Positions 8,351 to 23,300 of a stretch of 64,000 nt of DNA are shown in pieces. Each line of letters begins with the position of its first letter. Position 1 is the stretch's first letter. Location of the stretch: NCBI GenBank assembly GCA_947378425.1, contig CANCJV010000006.1, forward strand, positions 49,170 to 113,169, in the 5' to 3' direction. Both the position numbers and the translations under genes were made by a program. The notes under the pieces are model-generated. The model saw nothing but the letters and a program-made list of their open reading frames with translations. It had not been told where the DNA came from and did no database searches. Source of the DNA: Synechococcaceae cyanobacterium. GTDB taxonomy: Bacteria; Cyanobacteriota; Cyanobacteriia; PCC-6307; Cyanobiaceae.

Positions 8351-11300
8351 ATGACTTACGCCAGCAGCCTTCAACTCGTCAACGACGCCAACGGCGCCAC
8401 CCATGCCTTCCTGGAGAACGACGGCCTGCTGTGGCAGTGCGAGTGGAACGCCCAGGCCCAGCGCTGGGATCAGGCCCAGGTGGTGCCGGGGGCCTATGGC
8501 GGCGAGAAGCTGCAGGCCCTGCTGGTGGACGATCTCTGGTCCACGAGCGGCATCACGGGGGGCCAGAAGGGCAACACACCAGGGATCGTGCTGGCCTACC
8601 GAGTGGGTGAGGGCGATGCCGCCCAGGTGTTTGCCACGCTTGGGCGCTGGAGCAGCGATGGCCAGCTGAGCTGGAGCGAACCGCTGCTGCTGAGCGACAG
8701 CGGCAACGCCATTGAAGAGATCGCCCTGGCTGCCAACGGCGATGGGGGATTCCAATTGGTGTGCCAGGCGCGTGAGCCGGTGGATACGGCAACGGCGCCG
8801 GCTTCCGTGGCAGCGGCGGTCAGCGCAGCCCACAAGGACAGCGAACTCACCCGCCGCAGCTTTGCGCTGAGCGGTAGTGACACAACCGGCTACAGCCTGG
8901 TGGATACAACAGCCAGCAACGGTGCGAGCACCAGCAGTACGCCGCTGCTGATCACTGCCGCCGTGAATCCTGCTGCAGCGACCGCAGCGGCTTCGCCTGC
9001 GGGCGGTAACACACAATTCAGCCGGAACGATCTACAGCTAGCGCCTCAGGCACCAGCGCCCCAGGGGTTGTTAATGCTGAGTGCCTTCGGGCCCAATGGC
9101 AACACATCGTGGAGCGGCGTAGGCCTTCGCACCTCGCCTAACAAGAATTTCAGTTTAACAACCGGTGCCCTGATAGGCCAGACCAGAACACGCTGGGCGC
9201 TCCAGGTCCCCAATTCATCGCCCCCCATTGACTGGAGCGTGAGCGGGAAACAATCGGCAACAGACAGTAGAGATCAAGCCGAATATAATTATAACAACAA
9301 CTATAACTTAGAAACCCTTAAAGCATTTAAAGGGATTAGGGAGCTGACAATACCTATGCCTGCTACCGCGCCCAGCTACAAGAACACCCTTGGCCTTGTA
9401 GGTTCCTTTGGTTTTGGCGGATACGGCAGCCAGACAGTGACGAACGATTTTGGCTTGAGCTTAATCCGGGAAAAGAAAACTGAAACCGGAAGCCTAAAAA
9501 ATTCGTTGAATTTACTTAGGGAATTCAACGCCGTCGCAAGTCTAGAGCAGAAGCGCAATTACTATTCACTTGCAGCGAATGCGCAGACAAGCTATAAGTT
9601 TGACAGCCTCGCTTGGAACCCCCAGAATCGTACGCTAACAGGTGTCACGGATACCTTCAGTTTTTCGGCTGGCGTAGAACATCAGGTTCGTAAGCGGTTT
9701 GAAACAGGAGGCTACTTGCAATGGTCAATTGGAATATCAGCTGGCTATGCGGCGAGGACTCAATTCGATCCGACCCCAGACTTCCCCAAGTGGCTCGGAT
9801 ACACTGCCTACTACGTCGGCGGAGTTCTTGGTGCCGTGGAGGGCAATGCAATGATGGGCTTTTCCTATAGAAACCAAACTAATACTGTTAATAACTTGAA
9901 TGATACAGGTGAATATCGCCTTAATTCATTCAACCAAAGCAAATATGGACTTAGAAACGAGAAAAAAACCAATCAAGATCCGTACAAAGGATATTTAGTG
10001 GTCCAATCCCTGAACGCAGTCGCTGGTTTTGGCCTTTCCTTGGCACCTGTTATTGCCAATCTTAGTGACAGGGTAACGAGGTCGAAGAGCAACGAAGGCC
10101 TGATAACTACAGTGAGCGCAGGCATCCGCTATCTCTACAAAGGCATTGCGGGCGGCTATCTCAACGTCAGGGATTCATTACAGTATTATCCCAAGCAGAA
10201 CAATGCCTTTGGCATTGGCTCTGGTCCCATTCAAAACAGGCTTAGGGTTGACGCCGGCTTCGCCGCACCTTTTGGAGTCAGTGTTCCAGTCTTAGCCTTT
10301 CAGGTAACAAGCCCGAAAGCTCCCCCGGCTCCCCCGAAAGCCACAGCTACTTCGTTTCTAGCGGCATCGCCTTCCAGCCAGGGTTATCCCCAAGGATCTT
10401 TAGCTCCAAGCGTCAACAGTCAGCCGGTTTCAGATTATCAATATTCGGCACCATCCGGCACGGACTTTCCCTTCCTCTACGCCCCGGCATCGGGCTCCAC
10501 GCTGCTGCCAAGCGCAGGCTCCAGCGCTGCCGTGCCGTTGGTGGGGGGAAGCGCCACGCCATTGAAGGTATTCACCTTGCGGGGGTACGCCGCTGGCGTG
10601 GTGAATCCGAATCAGGCCACAAGCAACACGCCTGTGGTGCTCACAAATGCGGGTTCTGGCCTGCTGGAAGGCCCGCATACCGATGTGCCGGTGATGGGAT
10701 TATCCCTGCCCGGATCAGCGCCGGCCACCCTCAACTTCACTGTGGTGAACGGTGCGATTGACCCCGCCTCCGTGGTGATCAACACCCCCACTGCTGGAGC
10801 TGGACAATACCTACAGCTGCCGCAGACCACAGAGAGCAGTGGGATCTACGCCCTGATTCCGGATGTGTTCAGCACCGGCATTCTGCCCAACAATCCCACA
10901 TCTGGCACTGGCGCCCTCTCCTCCCTGCTCCAGCAGCTGCCCCTGATCACGGTCGACACCAGCCGCAATGGCAGCCCCCTGCCATCACCCAAGCCCATCG
11001 CCGCCATTCAACAGGCCATCCCCCTGGGATCGGCAGCCAACCAGCAGGCGGGGCTCTATCCCAATGCAACCCCTTCCGATAACAGCCTGATCAGCTACAG
11101 CGATGTGGCCATTGCGATCAACGATCCCACCATCAGCCTGCTGAACCAGGCCACGGCCACCGTGAGTCTCAGCAACGGCACAATCGTGAAGGTTGTGCTT
11201 AGTCAGCCGCTGTTCTTTGCCACGTCCACTGCACTAACGCCCACAAGTCTGGACCTCACCCTGGATTTGCAATCGGTTCTCGGCAGCGATGTTGTCAATC

Positions 11301-14300
11301 CCACCTACACCGTGGTGCCCCAGAGCGTGGGGATCAACAATGTGGTGGAGGATCAGTCCTACAGCGCCAATCCAGGCTTTCCAGTCAATTCTGACCAGCC
11401 AGCTTCAACGTCGTCATCCCTTGCCCAAGCCCAGGCGGTGTGGCTGGAAGATGGCATCAATACCCAGCTGCAGCTCACCCCTGCCCAGGCCAATTGGCCG
11501 GTGTTCAATCGCGTCGTGGTGCAAAGTGGCAGTTCGCTCACCTATCTCAATTCCAGCACCACCGGCAGCAATGGGGTGGTGACCCAATCGACCACGGACC
11601 CGTCGAAAGTCACGCTTCAGGCTCTTTACAACGACCTCACGGACCCTCGTAAGTATGGGGCTGTACCCAGCTTCAGTGCCGCCAGCACCCCCACTGTAAT
11701 CACCCTCGCGGGCAATACCCCACCTGGCAGCACAAAAGCAAGATTTGCCGGCGCCAGTGCCGTCTTCTGGGTGGAAGCCAGTAAGCCGGTGGTTCCGCAG
11801 AGGTCGAGCGATGGCAGCCAGAACTATCAGGACTATCTGACTGCTCTCTATGGCCAGCAGCGCATCAATTACCGCATCTTCGACGCCAACGCAACACAGC
11901 CATCCTGGAGTGCGCCGAACACCCTCGATCTCTATGCACCAACCAATGCCGTAATCCGCCATCTTCAGGCCTTCAATGTGGAGCTCAACGGCAGCATCAG
12001 CACCCTGCTGGTATGGGATGAAACCTCGATCGACACGATCAAGGGCACCGCGCCCAAGCCGATTGCGATTCAGGGCTGGATCAGCGGCACCACCCTCAGC
12101 CTCGGCGGCAGTGCCAGCGCCCTGCGCATCGGCGATCTGATCACCGGTGCTGGCGTGGAGAAGGGCACCTTCATCGCCGGTATCCTTGCTCCCTTTGATT
12201 CCAGTACTGGCAACGCCACCTACAGCATCAGCCGCAGCCAGTTCGTGGGCAGCAGCAGTGAGCCTGCCGCACTCAACGCCATCCCTTTGTTGCCGCCCAC
12301 CGTGCTCAGGGCGGGCTTCATCAATCCCGGTGCCACCAATCTGCAGTGGAGCAAACTCTTCACGGATGCCAATGGCAATTCCACGATCTCCACCATCCCC
12401 TGGGATCAGACCAACGACATCGGCCTGGGCATCGAATCCCTCTCCGTCGCTTCCCAGCAGGTCATCGATACCAACGGCAATGTCACGGATACGGCCGTAC
12501 TCAGCTGGAGCGAAGACGTGCGCACGCCCTATGTGCAGTCGGTGCTCAACGACGAACCGCTGATCTACCTGCAATTCGCCAATCTGCAGCCCGGCTTCAA
12601 CGCCATCAACATCGGCAGCACCGCCTCCAGCACCACCACGGGCACCGTGGCCTCCAGCACCGGCCTCAATTTCACCATTGCGAGTGCCTTGCCGAAGTCG
12701 AGCGCCAGCGCCGTGCAGAACGTAGATGGCACCGGCGTGCTCAGCACGGGTACTGGCAGCCAGAATGCCCTCAACACCCAAGTGCTCAACAGCACGCCGG
12801 TCAATCAGTTGCCGAGCAGTCCGTTCGGCCAGCTCACCGGCAGCATTGCTGGCACCACCCTTACGGTGACCGCCCTAAGCGGCAACCTGGCAGAGGGAGA
12901 TCTGCTCACGGGCCCCGGCCTGCTGCCGAACACCCAGATCACGGCCGTGCTCAGCGGCTTCGATTCCGCCGCTGGCACAGGTACCTACACCATCAACTTG
13001 AGCCAGAGCCTCTCGAGCCGCAATCTGGAGGCCCTGCCCAACCCTGCGCCCAGCTCCGGCAAGGATCTCGGCCTGCCCTTTTCCAGCTTCACTGGCAGCA
13101 TCAACGGCACCACCCTCAGCATTAGCCAGCTGAACGGCAGCCTGGAGGTGGGCGATGGCATCTACGGCCAGGGCGTGGCCCCCGGTACCACGATCACAGA
13201 AGTTCTCAGCGGTTTCGATCCCACCACCGGCAGCGGTAGCTACACCCTCAATCAGAGCGCGACGGTGCCGGCCTCGGCGTTGATCGCCACCCCCAGCAGC
13301 TCAGTTCCGTACACCATCGAATTCTGGACCAAACTGCCTGCCGGATCCAACGCCGACCAGGGTGCAGGTCTGGTGGCCTTCGGCCAGCCCTCCGAGCAGG
13401 CGGTGGGAGCTGCCATCCCGCCCAAAGGCTGGCTGATGACGGCCGGCTTCAGCGTCGAGAGAATTAGTTATCAGCAGGCTGCCGCCCAGGGCTTCCAGCA
13501 GGCCTACGACAAACTCACCTCCCAGACCGTTCAACCCGGAGATCTGTTCGCCTGGGGCTGGAGCCTGGATGCCACCGGTGCTAACACCACCGCCCTGGGG
13601 GGAAACGGTGGTGACAATCTTTATAGCAACGCCCTCAGCCTCACCAATCTCTACAGCGGCCAGACCCTGACCGGTGTGGATGCATTTCTGACTAATTACC
13701 AGCTCAAGGCGGCGGATCTGGTGGGCGGCGATGGCCTGTTCGCCAACACCATCGACCTGGTGCCCGGCACCTCGCTCGATTTCAATAACTCCATTGATCC
13801 AAACACAGGGCTGCCGGTTTCCAACCTCAACGCCGTCAGCATCGATACCGCGTCAGCACAACTGAATGGCGGTCTGGTGCAAACGATCAATGCCAACGGC
13901 GATCTCTCCAGCAATCCAGCAACCAATACAAACCTCCAAACGATGTTCCAGGCCCTCTGGAACTATCAGGAGCAATACGGCGAAGCGAAGGTGGGCTTCA
14001 CGCTCGACCCCAACGCCACCCCCAAATCTGGTGTGGGCTTTGAGCAGTATGGCGGCTTTGAGCTTGATTTCTCAGTAGCCCCTGGCCCCGCCATTTCGGT
14101 GAACGGGCAGGGCCAACTGGTGTTTGATGTGGCTGATGGAATCTCGATCACTTCCACTGCCACCGATCCAAGCAATAGCCGTGAAATCCCACTCCCCAGC
14201 GATCTGCGGGATGGTGAATGGCACTACGTGGTTGCCACCTATCTGCCCGATTTTCGGCAGTACTCCATCAACGGCACGGCCACCCAGGTGCCCGTCAACC

Positions 14301-17300
14301 GGGGTACCGCCACCCTCTATGTGGACAATCAATTGGTGGCCTCACGCAGCGATGTCACCGACGCCTACATCGCCAGCAATATCAACGACACCGCCCTGCT
14401 GTTATCCAACAACGCCGGCGGCTCCATCGATCAGTTTGCCCTTTACAACAAGGTCCTGCTGCCCGCGCCCCAGCTGCTTGCCAATCCTGTTGGCACCTGG
14501 CCGGTGGCGAGCCAGCAGAGTGCCCTGGCGATCCTCGAGCAGCTGGGCTACCCGGCCACCAACCAAACGCCCAATCCCGGCACCATCGAATCGGCGCTCA
14601 CCGAGCACTGGCGATCCCGCAGCGTCAATCCCAACGATGCGCTGCTTGCCACCTTCAACTCGGTGTTGGATCCCACCACAAACAGCTGGTCCCAGGCCGC
14701 CCCTCTCAATCCCATTGCCAAACCGGAGCCCACCACCCCCAGCGCTACTGCCCCTTCGCTGCAACAGGACCTGGTGATCGCCATCGCTTCTGGCGACTGG
14801 TCGCAGAACCTTTGGACAACTCCCGGGAGCACGGCTAAGGCATTCAATCCCGGCGGGGACCAGCTCAGGAGCATCACCGTTACCCTCACCCCCGATCAAG
14901 GCGGTGCTGTGGTGACACGCCAGCTGAGCCCACAGCAGGTGCTGATCGGTTCCAACAGCACCCTGGCGTCCTTGAAGCCCCAGACCGATGAATCCAACAC
15001 ATTTGCCCTAAGCCTTGACGGCGTCAATGATGTTGTCATCATTCCCGACAACAACAGCTTAGATCTCAGCAATCAGTTCACTCTCGAGGCGTTGATCTAT
15101 CCTACAAGCAATAATAGTGGTATCATTTTCAACAAGGAAAACAGCTACGAGATTGCTCGCTTTCCCGATGGCACCATTCAGTTTGCCCTAGCCAGCACAG
15201 GCGCTGGTGATTGGGATTGGATCAACAGTGGATTGGTAGCGCCGATCAACAGTTGGTCCCATGTGGCCATGACCAAGAATGGCAGCAGTGTCACGGTCTA
15301 TCTCAATGGCGGAACCGCAGCTGGTGGCTCCCAATTCACCTATGCCTCCGCCCCAGCCACCATGGCGGGCAACGCCGAGAGTTTGCGGATCGGTGGTCGT
15401 GCCATCTTTCCCCAATACTTTGGCGGCAGAATCGACGAGGCTCGCGTTTGGAATCGGGCCCTATCTCAGGACGAGGTTAATTCCCAACGAAGCCAGCAAA
15501 TCAGTGGTACTTCCTCAGGCCTGGTCGGCTATTACAGATTTAATGAAGGGACGGGCACAATCGCAGTCAACCTGGCAACGGCAACGGGCTCTGCCCTAAA
15601 TGGGACGCTGACAGATGGTCCTGTCTGGTCCAATGCCGTTCAGCCCTTAGCCAGCAGCGATCCCAATTCCTCTCTCGGCTACACCTTCTTATCGAACCAA
15701 CCTGCCCTGAATCTGCTGATTTCACGACAGGCTAAGAATGTAGGTGACATCAACAATCTTGATCTCACCAAGACATACACCGCCACCGTCAACATCAACG
15801 TTACGGATCCAGCCCAGATCACCCCCACGACCGTAGTGGTCACCCGCGCGATCACCGGCTTCAACAACGCTGGAGCCCAGGTGTTCAGCGCCATCGACGG
15901 CAATGGAGCCGACGCCAAAGCGCTTAAGACGCAGTTCAGTTCGACCAGCAAGGCCCTGGCCACCGCCGCGGTGATCGAAGCCGCGCCGCTGCAGCTCAAG
16001 TACATCGACAGCGGAGAAGTTTTGAAAAGCGCCTCCTCCGCGGCCGCAGCCAATAGCCTGGCCACACCATCGCCGGCTACCAGCTTCGGCCAATCGCAGG
16101 CCTATGGATGGTTCCAGACTTCAACAGTCAACACCTACAGCGGTTGGTTGGCGATCGCCCAGACCAACTCAGCCAATGCCATCAGCAATCCTGCCGGACG
16201 CGTCTGGATCCAATACACCGGCGACTTCACCAGCAGCAACGCACTGACCTCGACCCATACGGCAGTCACCGACACGAACAAGGCACCGATCACCTGGCTC
16301 AATGCCCTGGCCAACAGCAACTTCTCACCTGAAGGCCCCAACCGGCCCCTGCTCAACGACGATCTCCACCAAGCTGCCTATGGCGGTCTAATGATTCAAG
16401 CCGATGCCACGGCCGGTTGGGGTCAGAATTTCGGTCAGACGATGCTGGTGGTGGATGTCAACGGTGACGGCACCGATGATCTCGTACTCAGCGCGCCTTC
16501 CGCCAATGGGGGCGGCAAGGTGGTGATCATCGATGGCGCTTGGATTCAGGCCAACCTCACCAAGGCCAATGGCAGCACCATCCTCAATCTGGCCAATCCC
16601 GATAGCCTCGGCCCCTATGTGACCGTTCTCTCGCCAGGCAAGGAGATTGGCTCTTCCTATGCCTCCGATGATGCCAGCCAGGCTGCCTTCGGCTGGGCGC
16701 TGGCCTTCGATAAGACGAGCAAGACCCTTTACATCGGGGCGCCCAACTATTCGCGCACGGTGGGGCCAGATGGCGAATCAGTGTCGATCGGCGCCATCTA
16801 TCGCTATCAAAATTCGTTGTCGGGAACCACCTTCAATTCCGGCCCTGCTGTGCTTGCCAGCAATTATGCCGTTGGCATTGCCGGCAGCACAAGCACCAAT
16901 GATGTCAGCGGCCCCAATACCTCCTACTGGGGTGCCCAGCTCGGCGCTTCCCTGGCTGTCTCCGCAGAGGGAGCCTTGGCGGCGGGCGCACCCGGGGTGC
17001 AGGCCTCCCTGCTCTACAGCGGCACCGACTACATGCAGCAGGTTGCTGCCGGCGTGAGGAAACCCTCAACGCCCTACGGCCAGGGAGCCCTGATCAAAAT
17101 CATGCTGCCTACCGCGGCATCGCTTGCCGACCAGGGGGCCGGCCTCGATGTGATGGTGAGCAGCAGCGACGGCACCAGCAATCCCAAACTGGTGGATGTG
17201 ATCACCAAGAACACCACCAACAAAAAGAGTGCTCTGGCCCAGGAAGAGAGCTCCTACATGCAGGCGCTCAAGGAGCTGCAGACCAAGCCCATCGCCACGG

Positions 17301-20300
17301 CGAACCTGGTCAACAATCCCGCCATTCAGACCGCTGCTGTGGGCAGTGTCTATCTGTTCAACACGGCCAGCAAACTGCCGACGGGAACCATCAACCCCGC
17401 ACAAGCCTCTTCCACGTTCTATGGCCCCAGTCCCTGGAATACCCAAGGCGACACCGGTTTCGGCGCCAGCCTCAGTTTTGGCGATCTCTCCAACACCAAT
17501 TCGCAAAGCATCCTGTCCATTGGTGCCCCCCAAAGCGGGGGGCCTGGCGCGGCCTATCTGGTGGATACGAGCAAACCATTCGGTAATCCCTCCTCAACAG
17601 CGCCAAATTGGATCCAAGATACAAACCTTGGTAGCAACACCCTGGGGTATCAATATCTTGCCCACCTCACCAGCGCGCTGACCCTCTATGGAGCAGAAGA
17701 CCTTGATAATTTTGGTAATGGTGTTGTCAACCTTGGAGATGTCAATAACGACGGCTACACCGATCTGCTGATTCAGGCCTCCAATGCCTCAGGGGGCGCC
17801 GGCAATGGCTATGTGGTCTTTGGCAGTGACCAGCTCGTTCAGAATGTCAAAACCAACAAGCTCCTGAGTGGTTCGTCGCACAATCCGGCTGTTGGCAGTG
17901 TGAGACCAGGCAACATCGGCCAGCTCAGCTTCGCTGATGGTCAATCTCTCCGCCTGCCCATCATGGCGGAGCTTGGCCATGGCATCTCTGCGGGCACGGC
18001 CCTGGGTAGCTATGGGGCCGGCGATGTGGATGCCGACGGCAACAACGACATCCTGCTCGGCTCAGGAACCAACGGCCAGGCCTACCTCACCTGGGGGCAC
18101 GACTACCTGGCGGCGATCGACAACCTGCAATTGCAGAAGCTCGCCAGCGATACGGGCTATCTGCTCGATGGCCTGGCCACCACCACCCAGGCCTCGCTGA
18201 GTTCGATTGGTGATTTCAATGGCGACGGCTACGGAGATTTCTTCTCGCTCCTGCCTGGGGCCCTCACCGACACGGTGCGGATCGAACTCGGGGCCAACAC
18301 TCAGGAAATACTGGCCGATTATCTCTACAATTACTACAGCTTCAATGTTGCCCATGGCACCCAGGTGCTGCCGAGCGGTGACGTCAACGGTGACGGCTAC
18401 AGCGACATTGCTCTGTTCCTCGATCAGAACCTGAGCAGTCCCGCGGAAGGCAATGCCGGAGCCGGCAGCACCACCGGCATCCTCTACGGCCGCCCCAGCG
18501 ATCAACTGCCCCTGGGTTCGGGATTCGGGCTCCTCGCACCGGTGGACGACTCCAGCACTCCCCTGGCCCCCCTGCCAGGCCAGGGTGTGGCAGGGGGACT
18601 CACCGATGCAGCCCCAAGTGTGATTGCTGTGGGCAACACGCTCTATGCAGCGGTGAAGGGCGTGGGCAACGGCGACACCACCATCTGGTTCACCCAGAGC
18701 ACCGATGCCGGCAATAGCTGGAAGGGTTGGACAAATCTGAGCAGCTTCAATCCCGGCTTTGTCAGTAACACCGGTCCATCACTGGCCTTCTCCAACAACA
18801 AGCTCTATCTCGCCTTCCTCAACGGCACCAATCAGCTCACCCTCTCCAGCTGGGATCCAAACTCGGGCGATCAAGCGCTGTGGAGCAATCCCAGCGTCCT
18901 CAGTGATGGCACCGCCTCGCCAACCAGCAACCTATCGCCAACGCTGATCGCCACCACCAATGGGCTTTCCGTGGCATGGGTAGGCAACGATCAGACCCTC
19001 TACGGCTCCAGCACCACGCAGGATCAAAGCTCCAATAGTGGTGGAATCGCTCAGGCTGGGGCATGGAAGGGGATCGCCAACGGCATGTCTCCCAACAATC
19101 CCGCCCTTGTCACCATTGGTGACACCACCTATATGGCTGTACGGGGTATTGACAATCAGCTCTACTGGACCTCCAGCCACGATGGGGGCCAGAGCTGGAC
19201 TGGCTGGCTAGAACTGCCCACGGGCATGACCACAAGCGATGCACCGTCGCTTGCGGCGGTGAACGGCAGCCTCTATCTCACCTACCTAGGGTCCGGAGGA
19301 AATCAGCAGCTCAACATCACCCAACTGCTGAGTGCAGGTACCAACAGCTGGTCGCCTCAGGCTGTACTCGGCCAGACCGCCCTGAATAATTACGGTGCCG
19401 TAGCGATCGGGGAATCGGTTAACGGCACCGCAGGGCTCGCGATCTACTACGTCGCGAACAGCAACTCCGGACTCATCCTGCGCACCTGGTCGGCCACACC
19501 GTTGAACGCCAGCACCTGGACTGCAAGTCAGCAGCTCAATGCTCAGACGGCGTCCGGCCCCCTGGCGGTGACCGAATTCAACGGCCAGACCTACCTGGCC
19601 TACCAGGGCGGCATACCTACAAATTCAAGCAATACCGCTTATCTCACCACGGCAGCCAACCCCAGCTCAAGTAGTGGTTGGTCGGTGATCGCCACGCGCG
19701 ATCCTGGCAACCACAGCGGCATCGGCCTCAGCAGCAATGCCACCGGGCTGCTGCTCAATACCACCGACAGCGCCGCAGGCCAACAGGCCATCTACACGCT
19801 CACACCGGCGAGCGGCGGCGGCTGGAGCCAGAACTTCTCCACCAGCAGCGCTTCCTTGAGCAGCAGCGCCACCACCGCCTCGATTCTCTCGCTGCCAAGT
19901 TCAGGCCAAACCCCGGTGCTGCTGCTCGCAGGTACGGATCCCAGCAACAGCAAGACCGTCGAGGTCAACACGGTCTATTCGGGTGATCAAAACAACAGTT
20001 GGTTGCCGCCGCAGCAGCTGCTGCAGCGCATCGATACCAACGGCCAGGTGAGCTTCCAGCCGATCAGTGCTAGCGCCGCCCCCATGGCCACGCTGTTCAA
20101 CGACACCCCGGTGTTGGCGGTGAACAACAACGGCATCGTCGACATCTATGCCGCCAACGCCAGTGGCAAGACCTTCAGCCTCACCTCATCCTTCAGTCCA
20201 GGCAGTGGCGGCAAGGCCGGTACCACCTCGCCCGGCATCACCACCACCAACACCGGCCTGGCACTCAGCTATGCCAACGCCGATGGATCCATCAACCTGC

Positions 20301-23300
20301 AACGTCTGAACTTCCTGCAACTCGACGGAACGCCGGTCGAGGGGGTGGCGATCAATGCCGACGGCAGCATCGACACCAGCAACGCCAACCTCCAGTGGCA
20401 GGGCATCAACCTGGCAGCCAACTCCGGCCTCAGCAGCGGCTTGGCGACGGTACCCGTGAACGTGAACGGCACGCTGCTGCTGGCCAATGTGCGCAACAGT
20501 GCCAGCGAGAACACCCAGATCTGGATCAACGCCGTCCCCAACCTCAGCGATCCGGCCAGCACCACCTGGTTGAATACCACCGTGCAGCTGGGCTCGATTC
20601 TGAGTCAACGGACCGGGTTCGAGAACAGCATCGGCAACGGACTTGTTGGCGGCCCCTGGCAGCAAGTGGGCACTACGGTCGGCGCCGCCCTATCGCAAGC
20701 CTCGCTGACCCGCAACGGCAACACGGTCTACATGGCTGTGCGCGGCACGGATAATCACCTCTACTGGAACAGCAGCAGCGACAACGGGAAGACCTGGAGC
20801 ACCTGGCAGGGGCTCGACCAAAGGATGGGCACCTATACAGCTCCATCGATTGCCTATTTCAATAACACTTTGTATCTCTGTTACGTCGCCGCTGGCAGCA
20901 ACGAGCTCAACGTCACCTACCTGCAAGGTGGCAATACCTGGGCAACCCAATATCAGATTCCAGGTCAAAGGGCTACCGCTGCCTCGATGATTGCTGAAGG
21001 TAGTAATCTTGCTGTTTACTTCCTCGCAGATGACCCCTCAAATCGTCTGCTCAAGAGTTACAGCAGCTCACCGAGCGGCACCTCCTGGACAGGCGCCTCG
21101 GTGCTCTACGGCGGGGGCGTCAACCAGACCGCCAGCAGCAACCTGGCCCTCACCCGCTACAACGGCCAAACCTATCTGGCCTACCAGGGCGGCACCTACG
21201 GTTCGCCCAGCACCACGATCTACCTCACCACCGCCAGCGATACCGTCGCCAATGCTGGTGGCTCGCAAATCTGGACACTGCTCAACACGCCTGCTGGCAC
21301 CAACCCCGTACAACAACGTGGGGTGGGGCTCACCAGCAGCAACCAGGGCCTGGTGCTGACCTACACCGACAACAGCCAACCGACCCAGGTGGCTGTCCAA
21401 CTCAGCAACAGCGATGTGACGCGTTGGCAAGCCGTAGACGATGGCCAAGCTCTCTCCTCCAGCCTCGGCTACACGCCCCTGATCACAGCTGATGCCAGCA
21501 ATCCCCTGCTGATCGCCGGCATGGACTCTGGCACGGTGATCAAAGCGCAGTTAAATGCCCTCAATTTCCAGGTATTGAGCAGTGGTCAGACCGGATCAAG
21601 CCTCAGCGCTCTCGGCGACATCAACGGCGATGGCTTTGACGATCTGGCGATCAGTGCCAACAATGTGGCCTATGCGCCCTCGGGGAATTTCAGCGGCAGT
21701 GATGCCCAGCTGACCACGGGCGTGCGGGTGGTGCTCGGAGCAGCGACTGACACGGCCCTCAGCAGCGTCAACAACGCCAACGCCAGCGTGCAGGCAGTAC
21801 AGATTGCCAATCTCTACCGTCAGCCCAGCTTCATTGAGGCAGCCCCCACCATCACGCCGGTCGCGAATCTGAGCGGACCCGCCAAGCTCAATCTCAGCGG
21901 CGGCCAGGATGGCAAGCTCGTGCAGATCACCAGCCCGGCCACGGGATCGACCCTCAGCGACACCAGCCTCAGCTCCAGTGCCAGCAACCCCAGCAGCCTG
22001 AATAAACTGTTTGCTGGTGCCACCTCCATAACGACGTCATCTCCTACCTGGTCTGCGGACCAGGGTTCAGGTTCTCCGTCTCTGCAGACCCTGGGCAGTT
22101 ACGGCGATCTCAACGCTGACGGCAACGTTGATTTTCTCGATGAGATCCCGACCATGGTGTATGGCCCCGATGGGCTGAGCTGGAGAGTGTGGAGTATGCG
22201 CGCCGCCGGTGATGTGAACGGCAATGGTGTGGATGATGTGCTGTTGTCGCTGAGCCCCATGGGCCCGGCTTACGGGCAACTGATTGCCGGTCAGCCCAGC
22301 GATCTGCAATCGGTTCTGGTGGATGGCTCGCTGTTCCTCGTCGACAAGACAACCAACAGCTTCCGGCTGGATCAGCTCAGAAACCCGCTGGATGGTTCAA
22401 GACTTCAACTCAACCCCTACAACCGCAGCCAGCTCTACGACGTCGCCAGCACCTCAAGCAGCGACTACCTTCCTTCGCTGCAGAACTGGTTTGAACCGAT
22501 CCTCAACTTCAAGCCAGGCTCGCTGACGGCAGCCTCCACGGCTAACAACATCAATCCGGATGGAGCGCGCTCTTATACGGAACCGGCGGTGGCGATGAGC
22601 CCCGATGGGGGAGCCTATCTGGTGATTTCTGGTGCCACCACGTCGGGTCCCAGTGGGGCCAGTGGTCTGTGGATCGCCTATCAACAAGCTGGAAGCTGGA
22701 AACAGACCCCCCAGCTGCCCGTGGGTACTGACGCAAGTTATTACTCGCCCAGTGCCACCTTCTACCAGGGCAAGCTTTATATCGCCTACCGCGACACTTC
22801 AGGCAATCTCCACATCGCCTATGGCGACGATTCACCCGAAAACACATCAGCTACGAATTGGCATAGCTACCAGGTCAAAACAACCGATAACAACAACAAC
22901 GAAATCAACGAATCCACTGACTTTTCTCCCACCCTGGTCGCAGAAGCTGGGAGGCTGGCGCTTTATTTCCCCTCCAATTCTTCCAACACTAACCTACAAG
23001 ATCTTCTCTATCTTTACAGCACTGACCCTGACAACTCCAGATCAGGTAGCAATGCCTATGGTAACTGGGGTAGAAGTCTCAACACCACCTCCGGAGGCTA
23101 TGCGGGTAATAGCAATTCCATCGACACCGGCGGCCATCTTGTTTCGGCGCCGATCGCCGCGACCTCGTTCCACGGTCGCACCGTGCTTGCGTTCAGGAGT
23201 TCTGACTCAAACAATATCGGCAAGGGCAATATCTATCTGCTGACGCAGGTTTCCAGCGCTCCTACTGCTGCTAACGCAAGCCCATCATTAAGTTGGAAGC

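Noticed and set aside
11414-12781. 455-aa minus-strand ORF inside the giant gene
   Set aside because: Gly/Ala/Asp/Val-rich shadow; the plus frame is continuous with recognisable modules on both sides.
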